A stretch of DNA of 64,000 nt from Hymenopellis radicata. Its lineage: Eukaryota > Basidiomycota > Agaricomycetes > Agaricales > Physalacriaceae. Shown piece after piece: positions 47,459 through 59,900 of the stretch (the stretch's first letter is position 1; the number at the start of each line of letters is the position of its first letter). The DNA lies in contig JADNRX010000002.1 in NCBI GenBank assembly GCA_015501595.1, forward strand, positions 248,001-312,000, given 5' to 3'. Position numbers and translations under genes: made by a program. A model generated the notes under the pieces. It worked only from the letters and a program-made list of their open reading frames with translations. It was not told the origin of the DNA and did no database searches.

Positions 47459-48990
47459 ATGGTATTGCGCCATGGTCGTTCCGCTCTCCTTCACGCAAGA
47501 TTATCCCTAGCGAGACGGCCCCTCGCTCGCTTTGCCCGTTTCCAGTCGACAGAGCGACCACCAGACTCTCAGCCAGTCGAGCGCGTTCCCAATGAACTAA
47601 TCTGGAAGGGAGTCGCATCCGCGGGCGACACACTCAAGCGGACATTCATAATCCTTGCAGCTGTTGGTGCTGTTGTGACAGTAGCTGGTGTTGCTCTCCT
47701 TGAAGGGTATGGTCAATACTTTGAACATGTTCGTCTTGCACCGATACCCAGGGACCCAGAGATTGTCAAGTGGGGCTGGGAGGATGAGCAGCTGGACTGG
47801 AACGGTGACACGAGCAAGGGAGGAACCGATCCTGGGCTCGGGAGAAAAGGACGCGATTTCGTTCGCACAGCTGCTGCTAGCGCCAAAGCGCGCAACATCA
47901 TGCTCAACCCGGAATCTACCAGAGCAAAACACAATCCCTCGGCGCTGCTCAATTTTGGTCTTTCCAACAGCGTTGAGGCTCTTGCTAAGGCTTTGGCCAT
48001 CGCAGAGGTCAAAGACGCGGCTGGAAAGCTACATCCCGGAACTCTCACCTTGCTTCTCAAGCACCAGGCCGCGATGGTAGAGAAGATAACAGTTGGGGCA
48101 ATTATCTACCTGCGGCAAAGTCACTGTATGAACGAATTTGGGCGCGGGAGACCAGCCCGTTTGTTGCTTGGAGACTTGGGGATGTCTGTAACGGCCTTGG
48201 CAAAAAGGACGAAGCTGTCGCGTGGTGGTCGCGCGCCATTCAGCTATGTGAAGGCCACTCGCCCTCCGATACAGTCCAGTCGGCAGGAACATCTACCCTA
48301 CCCTCGTCACCCGCACACCAACGCGTCTTGGCATCTACACTTGTATCTCTATCGTCTTATTATGCTACCAACGGCAAACTCAAAGAGGCCGACGCGCTCC
48401 AAAATAACGCCCTCCAACTTTTTCAATCCTCCCTCCCATCCGAATCTTCCGATGAAGCCTCCCCTCCCCAGGCTCTCCACTTTTCCACTATTCTTCAACG
48501 AGCGTCAGTAGTGTCGCTGCATCATGCTGAAGTTTTGTTCGGAATGGGAAAGAAACCAGCTGAATGTATTCAGTGGCTTTCGTCGGCTGCTGAATTTTCC
48601 TCTCACGTCGCGCGCGCTTTAGCGGAGAAGGAATTGGAGGAACGACCAGAGCAACTTCATGTGTCACCAGCTTATGTGGAATCCCCATTCCTGCAGCAAC
48701 CAGCGAAGGACTTGTTTATCGAAGCACGGCGGACAGCGGCAGAGGCATGGAAGTTGATGGGAGTCTTGAGAGAACGGACGAAGGGCGATCCGAAGGACCT
48801 TGTTCACTGCTATGAGCAGGCGCTCAAGTGGTCAGGAAAACTTGATGCAGAGGGCAATCGAATTCCGGACTTGAATGTCACACAAAGTGCAAAATGGGAT
48901 GCGCTCGTAAAGAATCGAAACCGGTTGGAAGAGATGGTGAATCTTGAAATGCAACGTCGGAATGGTTGGTTTTCATTTCTCGGTTGGTAG
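47459..48990 (+). CDS. Mitochondrial TPR-repeat protein (one reading-frame break)
   Basis: N-terminus MVLRHGRSALLHARLSLARR is a strong presequence; a helix TFIILAAVGAVVTVAGVALL follows, so probably an inner-membrane protein. The rest is helical with TPR-like repeats: LPAAKSLYERIWARETSPFV, GLGKKDEAVAWWSRAIQLCE, LVSLSSYYATNGKLKEADAL, and AEAWKLMGVLRERTKGDPKD near the end (tail WFSFLGW). It is intronless apart from a one-base break: MVEKI and NSWGNYLPAAK lie in different frames at AA 48087-48088; a third A would join them. I know this as a conserved fungal protein but not its function. Confidence 0.7.
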
Positions 48991-49113
48991 GCTCTGATGT
49001 CTCTGTATTATGTATTGCGCCAAATACGAAGTTGATGTTGCTACAATTGTATGGTATAGATTAATGAATCCAAAATGGGTCCCGGATATCTAGTAGGCTA
49101 AATCATAAAATCT

Positions 49114-50648
49114 CTATAGGGTTTCGTTGACTATTGCAACAACGACGGTTACGCTGTTGTTACTGTTAGCGCTCCGAAGCGACTAGTGAAGGGACAATCT
49201 TACTCGTCAATTTTCTAAAGATTGCGAACGGTTAGAAGGATACGTGGCGCAAGGGAACAAGACTTACACCTCCCCGAAAGAACTTGCCGTCTCGAGCGGC
49301 CGCCTCTGCATAACAAGACCAGTCAGAAGACTGAAGGGAAGAAATGCAAATCTCACGAACGTTCAAAAGGGCTGACTCTGTACTTGTTAAACATACAATG
49401 TCGTGCGTGCGATATCAGGCGGTCAGCTATTGATTGAGCTTGAGAGCTTTCTGGTAACCCGGAACGCCCCACTAATGATACAATGTTCAAGATTTCCGAC
49501 GGAAAGACGTTGTCGCTGAGACCGTCAGTCTGGAAGAACGCGTCAATAGAGAAACACAAGCTGACGAAAAAAGACCACTCGCGTATGCGATTATTATATC
49601 ACCATGCCGCAGTGTTGTTTCAAACTTTGCAGCTGCAGAGGGAGAATCGATGCATGCCCTTGAGAAACGCCGAACGTCCTTGGCGGGTAATTTAGTGAGT
49701 TGACTACCGGAGGTGAGCAGCGTGAATGCGTCGCGGGAAAGTGTACATTACAACGGGCAATTGAGGAAATGTGTTTGAACCGCCTGCCTGTAGAAGACTG
49801 ACGAAGATCGGATAATAAGGAAACCACTATCCCCAAGACTGTGGCAACATATAGAATCAATAAATTGAGCATGGAGTGCTGTACACACTTGGCTGTGCGT
49901 AATAATCCCGACGATGCATTCAGACTGAGTAGGACTGCTGTGCTGGAACCTAATACAACTAAGTCACGATGCGATAGAGTGAAGAGTAGCCTACCTGCTT
50001 GGACAAGACGTTCGCGACAAACTCCACCAAAGGCTAGGTCTAAACATTCATAGGGCGTCAACTCCCATCCCTCGACCTCTTCTCGTTCCGCGTAGTCAAG
50101 TGTTGGGTCTATCTCTGGCTCGCCGGCCCATGCATTACGCGTATATCGATGAGCGTGGTACATAAGCGCCTGCGAAAACAGCGATGGGTCGATTCCGCTG
50201 TCCACCCAGCCGCCGACGCCATCCGCGACCCCGAAAGACACGCCCTTGGGAACATGAATCCCGGAATTATGTTGGAACACAACGCCGCACTCACCGACGC
50301 ATTTTTCATCTAAGCGGGAGTCGTTAAGTCTGTTCACAGCACATTAAAGTGCAGCACACCTCTTGAATAAAGAAAAAGTCTTCTCCGGCACTTGGATACC
50401 AGACTTCCGTCGACGAGCCCGGTTTTCGCGTCAGCATTTTGTCTCTCCATGCGCCGATGGGACTGTTCGGCGCGAAAGGCGTCTTTGTGAAGGTTTGCGG
50501 TAGTTCGGGTTTGCCCGCCCAGCTGCTCGCGATGTGGAACGTATACGGTCGCTGTGGGACGGCAGAGGACATGCCGTTGCATGGCTTTTTTGAGTGGTTG
50601 TCGCGCGAGAGCACTACTGGAACGCCTCAGAGACGCTGGTAGCCTCAT
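49114..50648 (-). CDS. PTC7: Mitochondrial PP2C-type protein phosphatase, Ptc7-like
   Basis: Mn/Mg-dependent Ser/Thr phosphatase of mitochondria; in yeast it activates coenzyme Q synthesis. From ATG 50648 the leader MRLPASLRRSSSALARQPLK is presequence-like, but it is joined to the conserved RPYTFHIASSWAGKPELPQT only if T6 at 50586-50591 (forward strand) were T5; otherwise ATG 50572 starts the protein. PP2C motifs: SFGVADGVGGWVDSGIDPSL, FSQALMYHAHRYTRNAWAGE, SSTAVLLSLNASSGLLRTAN, LGDSGFLIIRSSSVFYRQ, RHGDIIIAYTDGLSDNVFP and DDVTVVVAIVNETL. Metal-binding Asp residues are present. It has a 15-nt exon (50295-50309) between two 50-nt introns and a GC-AG intron (49530-49582). Confidence 0.9.
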
Positions 50649-50780
50649 GCTAGGAAGGGCTTGAGCTGGTTAGTAAGAGGGAAACTGGATCGTCATCAAG
50701 CTAAATGCGGCATTCTCCGCAAGTCGCGCGAGTGAGCTGTCAACAAGAAATCGGTATTGATGTACAAGCACGAAAACAAT

Positions 50781-52357
50781 TCAGAAAGCGCAAAGAAGAG
50801 TACACGACAGGGACGAGGTTTGAACCTTCGACTTCGTCTTTTTCTTCTTTGACTTCTTCTTTTTACTCTTCGACGGCCCATCTGGAACAACCACGCCGGA
50901 AGGTGCAGACCCTTCAGTGACAATGAACGCATCACCAGAAAAGTCTGCTGTATATACTGGCATCGGGTTGTCCTTGGGCATGGGCTGTCCTTCGACTACG
51001 GCTTTCGTCGCCGCCTTGATTGCCGCTCTTTGCTTACAATCTGCGACCCAAGCTATGAGTACACGCAGAAAGCCCTGACATCGCGAACTCTTACCCAATC
51101 TGTGTCTTTTCCAGTCCTCTTTCTGACACTCAGGACTGCAATAAGACACCTGCAATGATATTTAAAAACCGAAAGGAAAGTACAGGAACGTCCTGACCTG
51201 ATGGCACGAGGAACAGCGCTTGAATTCTGCAGCTTTCGATTCCCTTTTCTCACAATGTTCGTTCTCGCAGAACTTGATGGTTGCCAATTGAGCCTCCCGA
51301 TTGTTGTTGACCCATTTCCACACATCGTCCGCCATCCACAGATCCTGCGCCTTGTACAGATAATCGTGCGCATCTTCCGTGCTGTTGTGAGCCCGAGCAC
51401 TCATGCAAAGTTCAGCTACGTGCATCTTAGTACGTGCTAACATGCCAAGATACAACACACCTGGTTTATTGATTTTGGCTAAAATTTTGATTAAGACATG
51501 CCGACAGCCTTCCGTAGCAAGCTGCAAGTATTGACGCGACGCTTCGCAGTCACCCAAGAGTTTGAATGACGCGTAAGCAGCGGTGTAAGTAAGTGAGCAT
51601 TTCGTGAACGTCAGACGCTCCCATGACTCCTCATCTGTGGGGTAAAGGTCGCGTTTGGGATTCTTGAACGGCAGTCCTCCGCCTTCAGGGTACGGCAGTC
51701 CACCGCCTTCAGGGTACGTTTCGAGGGAGTAATCCAAGTAGAGTTGAGCAAACCATAGCGCGTCGCTGTAGCGCTTGGTGTGACAGAGGGCGGGCCAAGC
51801 CAAGAGCGAACGTCCAAGTTGTCTCCGGGGCACAAACGAATCATTTCCATGCACGTTTCACTGGCGGCGGGCGTCGGTACTAAACGAAGCGTCTACGCGT
51901 CACTTACACGGCAGCCTTATAGTCTTCCATCATGAAGTTGAATCGCACACGCGTCTGCAAAAGACGCATATATGGCCGTGTATCCAGAATGTTCCAGAAT
52001 TGACCAACATGCCAGTCTTCGAAACAACTGGCGCCCAAACGCTTCTGCATGAGTTGACGGCCAAACTTGAGGCCATCATCCAAGAATTTCATGCTGTCTT
52101 TCTTCGTCGGACAGATGAACGCGATCTCAATGAAAGCATCCATATTGTGGGGGTCTTCACTGATGGCCTTGAACAGGTACGGAGCAGCCTCATTGACGCG
52201 TCCCTGCTTGCAAAGGGCTGCGCCAATCTCACAGCTGTTGGAAACGATTAGTCTGAGATAGCTGAATGGACAGGTTATACTTGTTCTGTGAGGAAGGAAG
52301 CACCTGTCCACCACCGCCAGTCCCGAGGAAGCGCTCGAAGCCAACATTCGTGTTCAT
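50781..52357 (-). CDS. MYND zinc-finger protein with helical repeats
   Basis: The N-terminal two thirds are TPR-like helices (NSCEIGAALCKQGRVNEAAP, YLFKAISEDPHNMDAFIEIA, RYSDALWFAQLYLDYSLET). Then comes a MYND finger: CENEHC, then RCSSCHQVSYCSPECQKEDW and KRHRLDC, with the expected Cys/His set. The Lys-rich C-terminus (KSKKKKSKKKKTKSK) follows SGDAFIVTEGSAPSGVVVPD. MYND proteins of this layout are common in agaricomycetes, and their partners are unknown. A 24-nt in-frame duplication (51670-51717) doubles YPEGGGLP. ATG 52357; divergent with the PI4P 5-kinase gene, 115 bp apart. Confidence 0.8.
51670..51717 (-). repeat. In-frame 24-nt tandem duplication inside the MYND gene
   Basis: 51670-51693 and 51694-51717 differ at one base. 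On the reverse strand they encode two copies of YPEGGGLP in a row. The near identity suggests a recent event. Confidence 0.85.
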
Positions 52358-52472
52358 GGTGGTTGTGGTGCAAGTCGCGTTAGCTCGGACATTGCCGATA
52401 CCAGCTTAAGTTGCCGTTGAGTTGCCGTTACTTGTCCACTTGACACTCTTAACTCGGCCGACTCGGTACTAC

Positions 52473-54348
52473 ATGTCGCATACGATTGCGACCAGAGAGG
52501 CGGGCGTTGATAAAATTGGACCGCCTCCTCCTTCACCTCCGGAAAGCATCAACGGTGTAGACACCGTTCAGGCCAATGACACGAGCTTCGTCGGCAAGCA
52601 TGTCTTTGATGAGCCAGAGGCGCCCCACGACGACGCGCTCGCTCTTCAGGACGGGGACAAACAGTGCCAAGTCTCGTCTTCGTCTATGCAGCGTTCCTCA
52701 ACGGACACGAAAGGATCTCTTCTAGATTCTTCTCAGTATCTCCAGCCTCCATCCATGCACCGGGCTGCGAGACGGCACACTACAAGCTTTTCAACGTCGC
52801 GCATGTCTGCCCAACAGCAGCAACCCGACTCCCAGGAGGATACCTCGGACGACGTAGCGAATGACATTGAGCTTCATGCGGAAAAGATACGGCGGGAGCG
52901 TATGGAAAGAAGGGCCAAGCAGCAGCAAGCCGAGGCAGCGCTCACCAGAAGTGAAACGAAAAAGGGAGAGGATGCTCCGCTGGTTGGCAACCTCATTGGA
53001 GAGGACCATGTCAACTATGTACTCATGTACAATATGTTGACCGGCATTCGCATTGGCGTAAGGACCTTTACTTTTCCCGCTTGTGCTCGACTCATTCCTC
53101 CCATTAGTTTTCGCGGACCCAAGCCAAGATAAAGCGTCCGTTGACCGACGATGATTTTATCGCCCGTCACAAATTCTCATTTGACATCGTCGGTAACGAG
53201 TTGACGCCGTCCGCCAAGTACGACTTCAAATTTAAAGACTACGCGCCATGGGTCTTCCGCTCCCTGCGTGAAGACTACTTCCATCTTGACCCCGCCGACT
53301 ATCTCCTTTCCCTGACCTCCAAATATATTCTTTCAGAGCTAGGCTCTCCCGGCAAGTCGGGCTCCTTCTTCTACTTCTCCCGTGACTACCGTTTCATTAT
53401 CAAAACCATCCGCCACAGCGAGCATCAATTCCTCCTGAGCATCTTGAAACAGTACTACGACCACGTCAAGGAAAACGCTCACACTCTCCTGTCGCGCTTC
53501 TACGGTCTTCATCGCGTGAAATTGCCGCGAGGTCGGAAAATTCACTTCGTCATCATGAACAACCTGTTTCCGCCTCACAAGGATATTCATGAGACCTACG
53601 ACCTGAAAGGAAGTACGGTTGGTAGGGAATATCCGGAGGAGCTCATCAAGGAGAAGAATAATCCCGTTCTCAAGGATCTCAATTGGATTAATAGGGAGCA
53701 TATGCTGGAGTTTGGGCCGGAGAAGAGGGCGCTGTTGACTGAGCAGCTTAGGAGGGATAAGGAGCTGCTCAAGTCGATTGGAGTAATGGACTACAGCTTG
53801 CTCGTTGGGATACACAACATGCGGAGAGGTAACCGGGATAATCTGCGAAGAAATACCCTCAAAGTCTTTGAGGTAAGCTGGTCAATCTTTAGTAATGCGT
53901 ACGTGAGGATTGACTGTTGTAGCCGGAATTCCCGCTCTCGCATGGGCATCGACGTCGACCGACATTTAGCGGGACATCGATTGCGCACTTTTCCTCGGAG
54001 GCAATAGCTATTCGCCGAGCGATGCGCGAGTCTGACCCAAAACGTATAGCGAGCCAGTTACCGGATGAAGACACCGGTGAACGACAACATTTCGTATTCT
54101 ACCGGGATGAAGGTGGCTTACGCGCTACGGACGAGAATAACAAACCAGAGCACACGATTTACTATTTGGGGGTGATTGATATTTTGACGCCCTATACGAC
54201 GGCGAAGAAGGTGGAACATCTATGGAAAGGCCTGAAGGCGGACAGACATAAGATCAGTCCCGTTCCCGCAGAGGAGTATGGGGAGCGCTTTTTTGCCTTC
54301 ATGAAGGCGATCATGCGAGGCGGAGGTGGAGGCGAGTCCTTCAAGTAA
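52473..54348 (+). CDS. MSS4: Phosphatidylinositol-4-phosphate 5-kinase
   Basis: Makes PI(4,5)P2 at the plasma membrane for actin and endocytosis control. The disordered N-terminus contains a helical charged stretch ([20 protein letters not shown]). The kinase core has [29 protein letters not shown], the nucleotide loop [20 protein letters not shown] with catalytic-type Lys, [20 protein letters not shown] and [21 protein letters not shown], and [40 protein letters not shown]. The family activation loop and its Lys pair are present. Introns fall after GIRIG and inside VFE|PEF. The tail ends [11 protein letters not shown]. Confidence 0.93.
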
Positions 54349-54715
54349 TCGGGTTTTCCTGCTGCATTTATCATTTCGGTGTTGGACTTTGGCAGGACAG
54401 TCTTCTTTTTAATTTATGTCTCACAATCTCATTTATACGACTCTTAATGGGTACCCCATCACGCTCTTTATGTCTTTTCTCCCTCATACCCACACTCCTT
54501 TGCATGCTCTTTTCCATCTATTTATTCATATGTCGCATCGCTTCATTAGACTAAACCTTATTCCATCTCAAGTAAACCGTAGTCTTAGTATTACAGCATA
54601 CATACAGTATGGCATCGTGTAGATAATACAGATATCCAACAAAGGAACGAGGAAAATCTCCTCTCCTCGACGAACCAGGCGAAGGAAAGTGAAGAATACA
54701 AGAAGGGAGTCAATA
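54349..54715. other. Intergenic region between convergent 3' ends
   Basis: About 370 bp, T-rich in its first half. No feature beyond presumed 3' untranslated sequence of both neighbours. Confidence 0.5.
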
Positions 54716-56704
54716 TTACTCCTTCGGTTTTGGCTGCAACCAGGACTTCATGTCAAAGGTTTTCGCCTTTTTGACTGGAGGACCTTTATCTGCCTCCCCA
54801 CTAGAACGACTGATTTTACTGGAAGTCGCGCTATCCGGGAGGGACTGGCGCCTCTCCAGCCGAGTCGCATCAGCCAATTTCTTCTTCTCTTCTTCTGGAA
54901 GATCCGGGACATACAAGGTGGAGATAGGCCGAACTCGCTTCGGGGGAACAGCGGCAGTGGACGTACCAAGGAGAGAGGCAGATACTGTGTTTTCGGACGC
55001 AACGACGGTGGGGCGACGAGTACTAGTACTATCGGATTTGCGACGAAATGGATTTCCGCCTTTCAAGGTGTCTTGTAATCTTTCGGGTGCCGGTAGGGAC
55101 ACGTTCTCCTTCCTCTTGCCTTTCTCCTTGATCAAGGAAGTCTGCCAAGCGGCCATGAGACGCGCTTTCTCGCTGTTCATGTCGACGGAGACTTTGTCGA
55201 TGTTCTTTTTTGTTGGTCCTACCCAGGAAGTGGGAGCTGGCTTGCACTGGTCAAGCGCAGTCCATGGTGGGGGCTCTCTGTAAAACATGGCTTTCGCGTT
55301 GCCAGATGTGCGAAATGTCGCCTCTTGGATCTGATAATTTCTTTCCGCCGCAGAGAGAGAAGGCTGCCTAGAAAAGAGTGGGGACGAATAGAAGGCGCTG
55401 ACTGATTCTCGACGGCGAGCCGCTTCCATCTCATGTGAGCTCACGCTTTGCATCCAGTCTGGCGACAAAGGATCCTGCTTCAAACTGTCAGTCGTGTGGT
55501 CCCGAACACGCAAATGTAAAACGTACGGTGACTGACAAGCGCCGACCACTCTGGACTGACACTACTGGAGAAGTTTGTTTCGCAAGTGTCCGATGCGCCC
55601 CTCCACCGTGGTTCAGCAAATTAGACGGCGTGGAAGACTGATGGCGTAGCGGAAGTAACATTACGGAATCTTTCTTGTTGACACCGACATCAGAGCGTTG
55701 TGAGGTTTGTACGTCGTGCGTGACATCAGCAGGTCGGGGCTCGTAACTCTGCGCGTAGCGAAGGCCGTCTATACAGAGATAATAAGGAGTTGATGAGGAA
55801 AAGAGGCCACTAGGGCTCATTGACCTCAAAAAGGCAAGAGAAGCGCGAAGAGGTGTGGGATGATAAAGGTCACGGTTTGTGGACGGTGACCAAGGAGACC
55901 CATTAGCACACGAGGTCCAACACTTGGTGCCTCGTAGGTCTATGATTAAGTACCATGAGGTGATCTTCCGAATACAGGACGAGCTGACTAACCTAAAACA
56001 GAAAGCAAGGGGAATCCGGCTGTGAAGGACAAGATGTCATCTGTGATGCCAGGGCAGTTTCGCAAGCGAAGTATCCTAAGCGGCCATGGTCCTCGTCTCG
56101 AGGTGTCGTCCCAGAAGAGGGTCTTGCTGAGTGTACGTATGCCGTGATTTGTTAACTTGGTGCCACTTGCTTCAAGCGCACAGAGTGTATGGAGCGACTT
56201 GAGTTCAACAATGGTAGTGTCATCTAATTCTGAACAACCGGGCAACTCCAAAATTGTAACCATGGAGAAATCTACGGTTGCAGGGATAGACTGTAGCAGG
56301 GGTATATGTGAATCGGATAGTGGCAAGGAATAGTAGGAAAAGCAGTCTGGTAAACTGGCTTTATAGAGTTGAGCGAGGGTAGCCCAAAGACGCGGGTCAA
56401 CGCGCGACAGAGTGAAGCCATCCTCGCGGTAGGTTGGAATGAGGGCACGGAGGATATCAAAGTCAGATATGCTCGTCGGAGGAGAATAGGACAGCGCGAA
56501 TGAGCCCAATTTGTGCACCTCCTCTGGCATAGACGCGAGGACGCGTATATAAAAGTAGGCGGATGAGGGCACGTATGAGAGGGATTGAGGATGTTCATAG
56601 AGCACATACGGGCCAACACTGTTCGAGGGTAGATGAACGTATTTGGAGACTGTGAGATCTGTGGAAGCCTTTGGACGGCGACGCGCCAGAACAATTGGAG
56701 CCAT
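54716..56704 (-). CDS. Leucine-rich-repeat-like protein with disordered C-terminal half
   Basis: From ATG 56704 (MAPIVLARRRPKASTDLTVS). The N-terminal half has LRR-like units: SMVTILELPGCSELDDTTIV, ELKSLHTLCALEASGTKLTN, HGIRTLSKTLFW and PLRILRLRNCPGITDDILSF, followed by an exon starting DLRGTKCW. The C-terminal half is basic and Ser-rich, with MEAARRRESVSAFYSSPLFS, PPWTALDQCKPAPTSWVGPT and KKAKTFDMKSWLQPKPKE. Three exons; the second-to-third join is CGC TT|GTCAGT to CAG|TTTGAAG, in phase. No F-box is visible. The function is not recognised; LRR plus a nuclear-signal-like tail fits an adaptor, but this is inference. Confidence 0.65.
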
Positions 56705-56943
56705 GAATGAATGATCGGGAAGAAGCAAGCCCGGCGCAGCGTGAGATGAGCCAAATTGAGCGCTGAGTAATCATTGATTGATCGAAATTCCCACTCCTCG
56801 GCCTAGCGACCATCGTTCTTTACAGGAACTGCACTCTTTTCTTACCGCCATCCTTCTCCTAGCCCGCTCGCTGTTTGCTCTGCCATTCTTTTCCTTCTCG
56901 TCGTCTTTCCTTACCCGCCTGGTGCACAAGACGTCGAGTCGTC

Positions 56944-59900
56944 ATGACTTCCCGAGGCTATGGCTTGCCTCAGGATCCCCGAAATCCCTTTTCTAATACT
57001 GCACAGCGCCCTCCTCCTGGTGCCCAGCAGCAGCCTCCAGCTCCAGGTTTCCCCAGCCCAGACGGGACTACGATGCTGACTCTGATGCCGGGACCACTAC
57101 GGCTCCTACAATTCGAGCACTACCAGGTTAGCCGGAAGCCCGGGATACTACGACCAAAACAGTACGTTCTATTCCTGTACACTGTGGTATTTGCTCTGCA
57201 TTCCCAATGCGCTGCCTCACATAGCCCCCCGACTGATCCTTCCCTCTAGGCAGTTCAGAGCAGGACGTCTACAGTCGGCGATACGTTCCTTCCGTCGACT
57301 CGCACGCAAGCATACCCAGCATATCACCCTTTGCGGACCCCGGCATGGGCTCCTCTGAGCCTTACCCCGCCTGGTCTGCGGACAAGGGCATCCCCATGTC
57401 GAAAGAGGAAATTGAGGATATATTTCTTGATCTTACCCAAAAGTTTGGTTTTCAACGCGACTCGATGCGGAATATGGTGCGTATTGCCTGCGTTGCTGTG
57501 TAGTACTCATCTCACTCATTTTAGTTCGACTTCACCATGCATCTTCTCGACTCCCGCGCTTCCCGCATGAGTCCGGCACAGGCTCTACTCACTCTTCACG
57601 CCGATTACATTGGTGGTCAACATGCCAACTACCGGAAATGGTATTTTGCGGCGCAACTCAATCTCGATGACGCTGTCGGTCAATCCCAGAATCCCGGTCT
57701 TCAGCGCCTCAAATCTGTTAAAGGTGCTAAAGGCGGTAGCAAATCGCTCGACTCCGCTCTCAATCGCTGGCGCAATGCCATGAACAACATGTCCCACTAC
57801 GATCGTTTGCGGCAGATAGCACTCTTCCTTCTCTGCTGGGGAGAAGCGGCCAACGTCAGATTTGTTCCTGAATGTTTGTGCTTCATCTTCAAGTGCGCCG
57901 ACGATTATTACCGCAGTCCGGAGTGTCAGAACCGTGTCGACCCCGTACCGGAGGGTCTGTACCTCAGCACCGTCGTTAAACCACTTTACCGTTTCATGAG
58001 GGATCAGGGCTATGAAGTAGTCGACGGCAAGTTCGTTAGACGGGAGAAGGATCACGATCAAATTATCGGTTACGACGATATCAATCAGCTCTTCTGGTAC
58101 CCGGAGGGCTTGGCCAAGATCGTTTTGAACGATAATGTGCGCTCTAACCCTCTTCCTTCACTCTAGACTCACGGTTTTCTAGACCCGCCTAGTCGATGTA
58201 CCACCGGCGCAGCGTTTCATGAAATTCAGCCGGATCGAGTGGAACCGCGTTTTCTTCAAGACGTACTTCGAAAAACGCTCCATCTTACATCTTCTTGTCA
58301 ACTTTAACCGCATATGGATTCTTCACGTTGCGGTGTTCTACTTTTACACTTCCTTCAACTCTCCCAAGGTGTACGCACCGAAGAACAAGTCAGATCCTTC
58401 TCCAGAGATGACTTGGTCTGCTGTGGCTCTCGGAGGGGCAGTCTCTACAGGCATCATGATCGCCGCCACCATAGCCGAGTTCTCATACATTCCGACCACC
58501 TGGAACAACGCCTCCCATCTCACCACCCGACTGTTCTTCCTGATCATCATTTTGGCTTTGACCTGTGGTCCGACGTTCTATATCGCATCTGTTGATGGAA
58601 CCGTCACGAATTCGCAAGTTCCCCTCATCATTGCCATCGTTCAATTTTTCGTCAGCGTCGTTGTCACCGTTGTGTTCGCCCTAGTCCCCTCCGGTCGGAT
58701 GTTCGGTGACAGGGTGGCAGGCAAGTCGCGGAAGTACATGGCATCGCAGACTTTTACAGCATCGTACCCAAGTCTTACCCGGTCAGCTCGCAGTGCATCC
58801 ATGCTTATGTGGGTCCTGATTTTCGGGTGCAAGTTCGTGGAATCGTATTTCTTCCTGACATCGTCGTTCTCCTCTCCGGTCGCCGTCATGGCGAGGACGA
58901 AAGTACAAGGTTGCAATGACCTGATTTTTGGAAACACCCTATGCACAAATCAGGTCCCGTTCACCCTTGCAATCATGTATGTCATGGACCTGGTGTTATT
59001 CTTTTTGGATACCTACCTCTGGTACATCATCTGGATCGTCATCTTCAGTATTGGCCGGAGTTTCAGTTTGGGTTTGAGTATTTGGACGCCTTGGAAGGAC
59101 ATTTTCACTCGCCTACCTAAGCGGATATATGCGAAGCTTCTCGCTACCGGTGAAATGGAGATCAAGTATAAACCAAAGGTTCGCTCCATTCGCTTACGTC
59201 CCATTTTGTCTCATCAACTCTCTTGGGCCAGGTTCTCGTCTCCCAAATTTGGAATGCTGTCATTATTTCCATGTACCGCGAGCATCTTCTCTCCATCGAT
59301 CACGTTCAGCGCTTGCTATATCACCAGGTGGATGGTCCAGACGGTCGACGAACTCTCCGCGCCCCTCCTTTCTTCACCAACCAGGAAAACTTCAAGGGCA
59401 ACTTCTTCCCTCCTGGCGGTGAAGCGGAACGTCGCATTTCATTTTTCTCCTCATCTCTTACCACCGCTCTTCCCGAGCCTGTCCCCGTTGACGCCATGCC
59501 GACCTTCACTGTTCTCGTTCCTCATTATTCCGAGAAGATTTTGCTCAGTTTGCGGGAAATCATCCGTGAAGAAGACAAGAGTACTCGGGTGACGATCCTG
59601 GAGTATACGAAGCAGTTGCATCCTGTCGAATGGGACAACTTCGTCAAGGACACGAAGATTCTTTCGGAGGAGATGGAGAACGAAACCGGGACTATGAACA
59701 ACGAGAAGGCGGCCAAGACTGATGATCTGCCGTTCTACTGCATTGGTTTCAAGACGTCCTCGCCGGAGTACACGTTGAGGACGCGTATTTGGGCGTCTCT
59801 TCGTGCGCAAACGCTGTATCGCACTGTCTCCGGTATGATGAACTACTCCAAGGCCATCAAACTCCTATACCGTGTCGAAAACCCCGATATCGTCCACAAT

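Noticed and set aside
54750..55283. 177-codon forward frame
   Set aside because: Antisense to the C-terminal half of the LRR-like gene, with no independent support.
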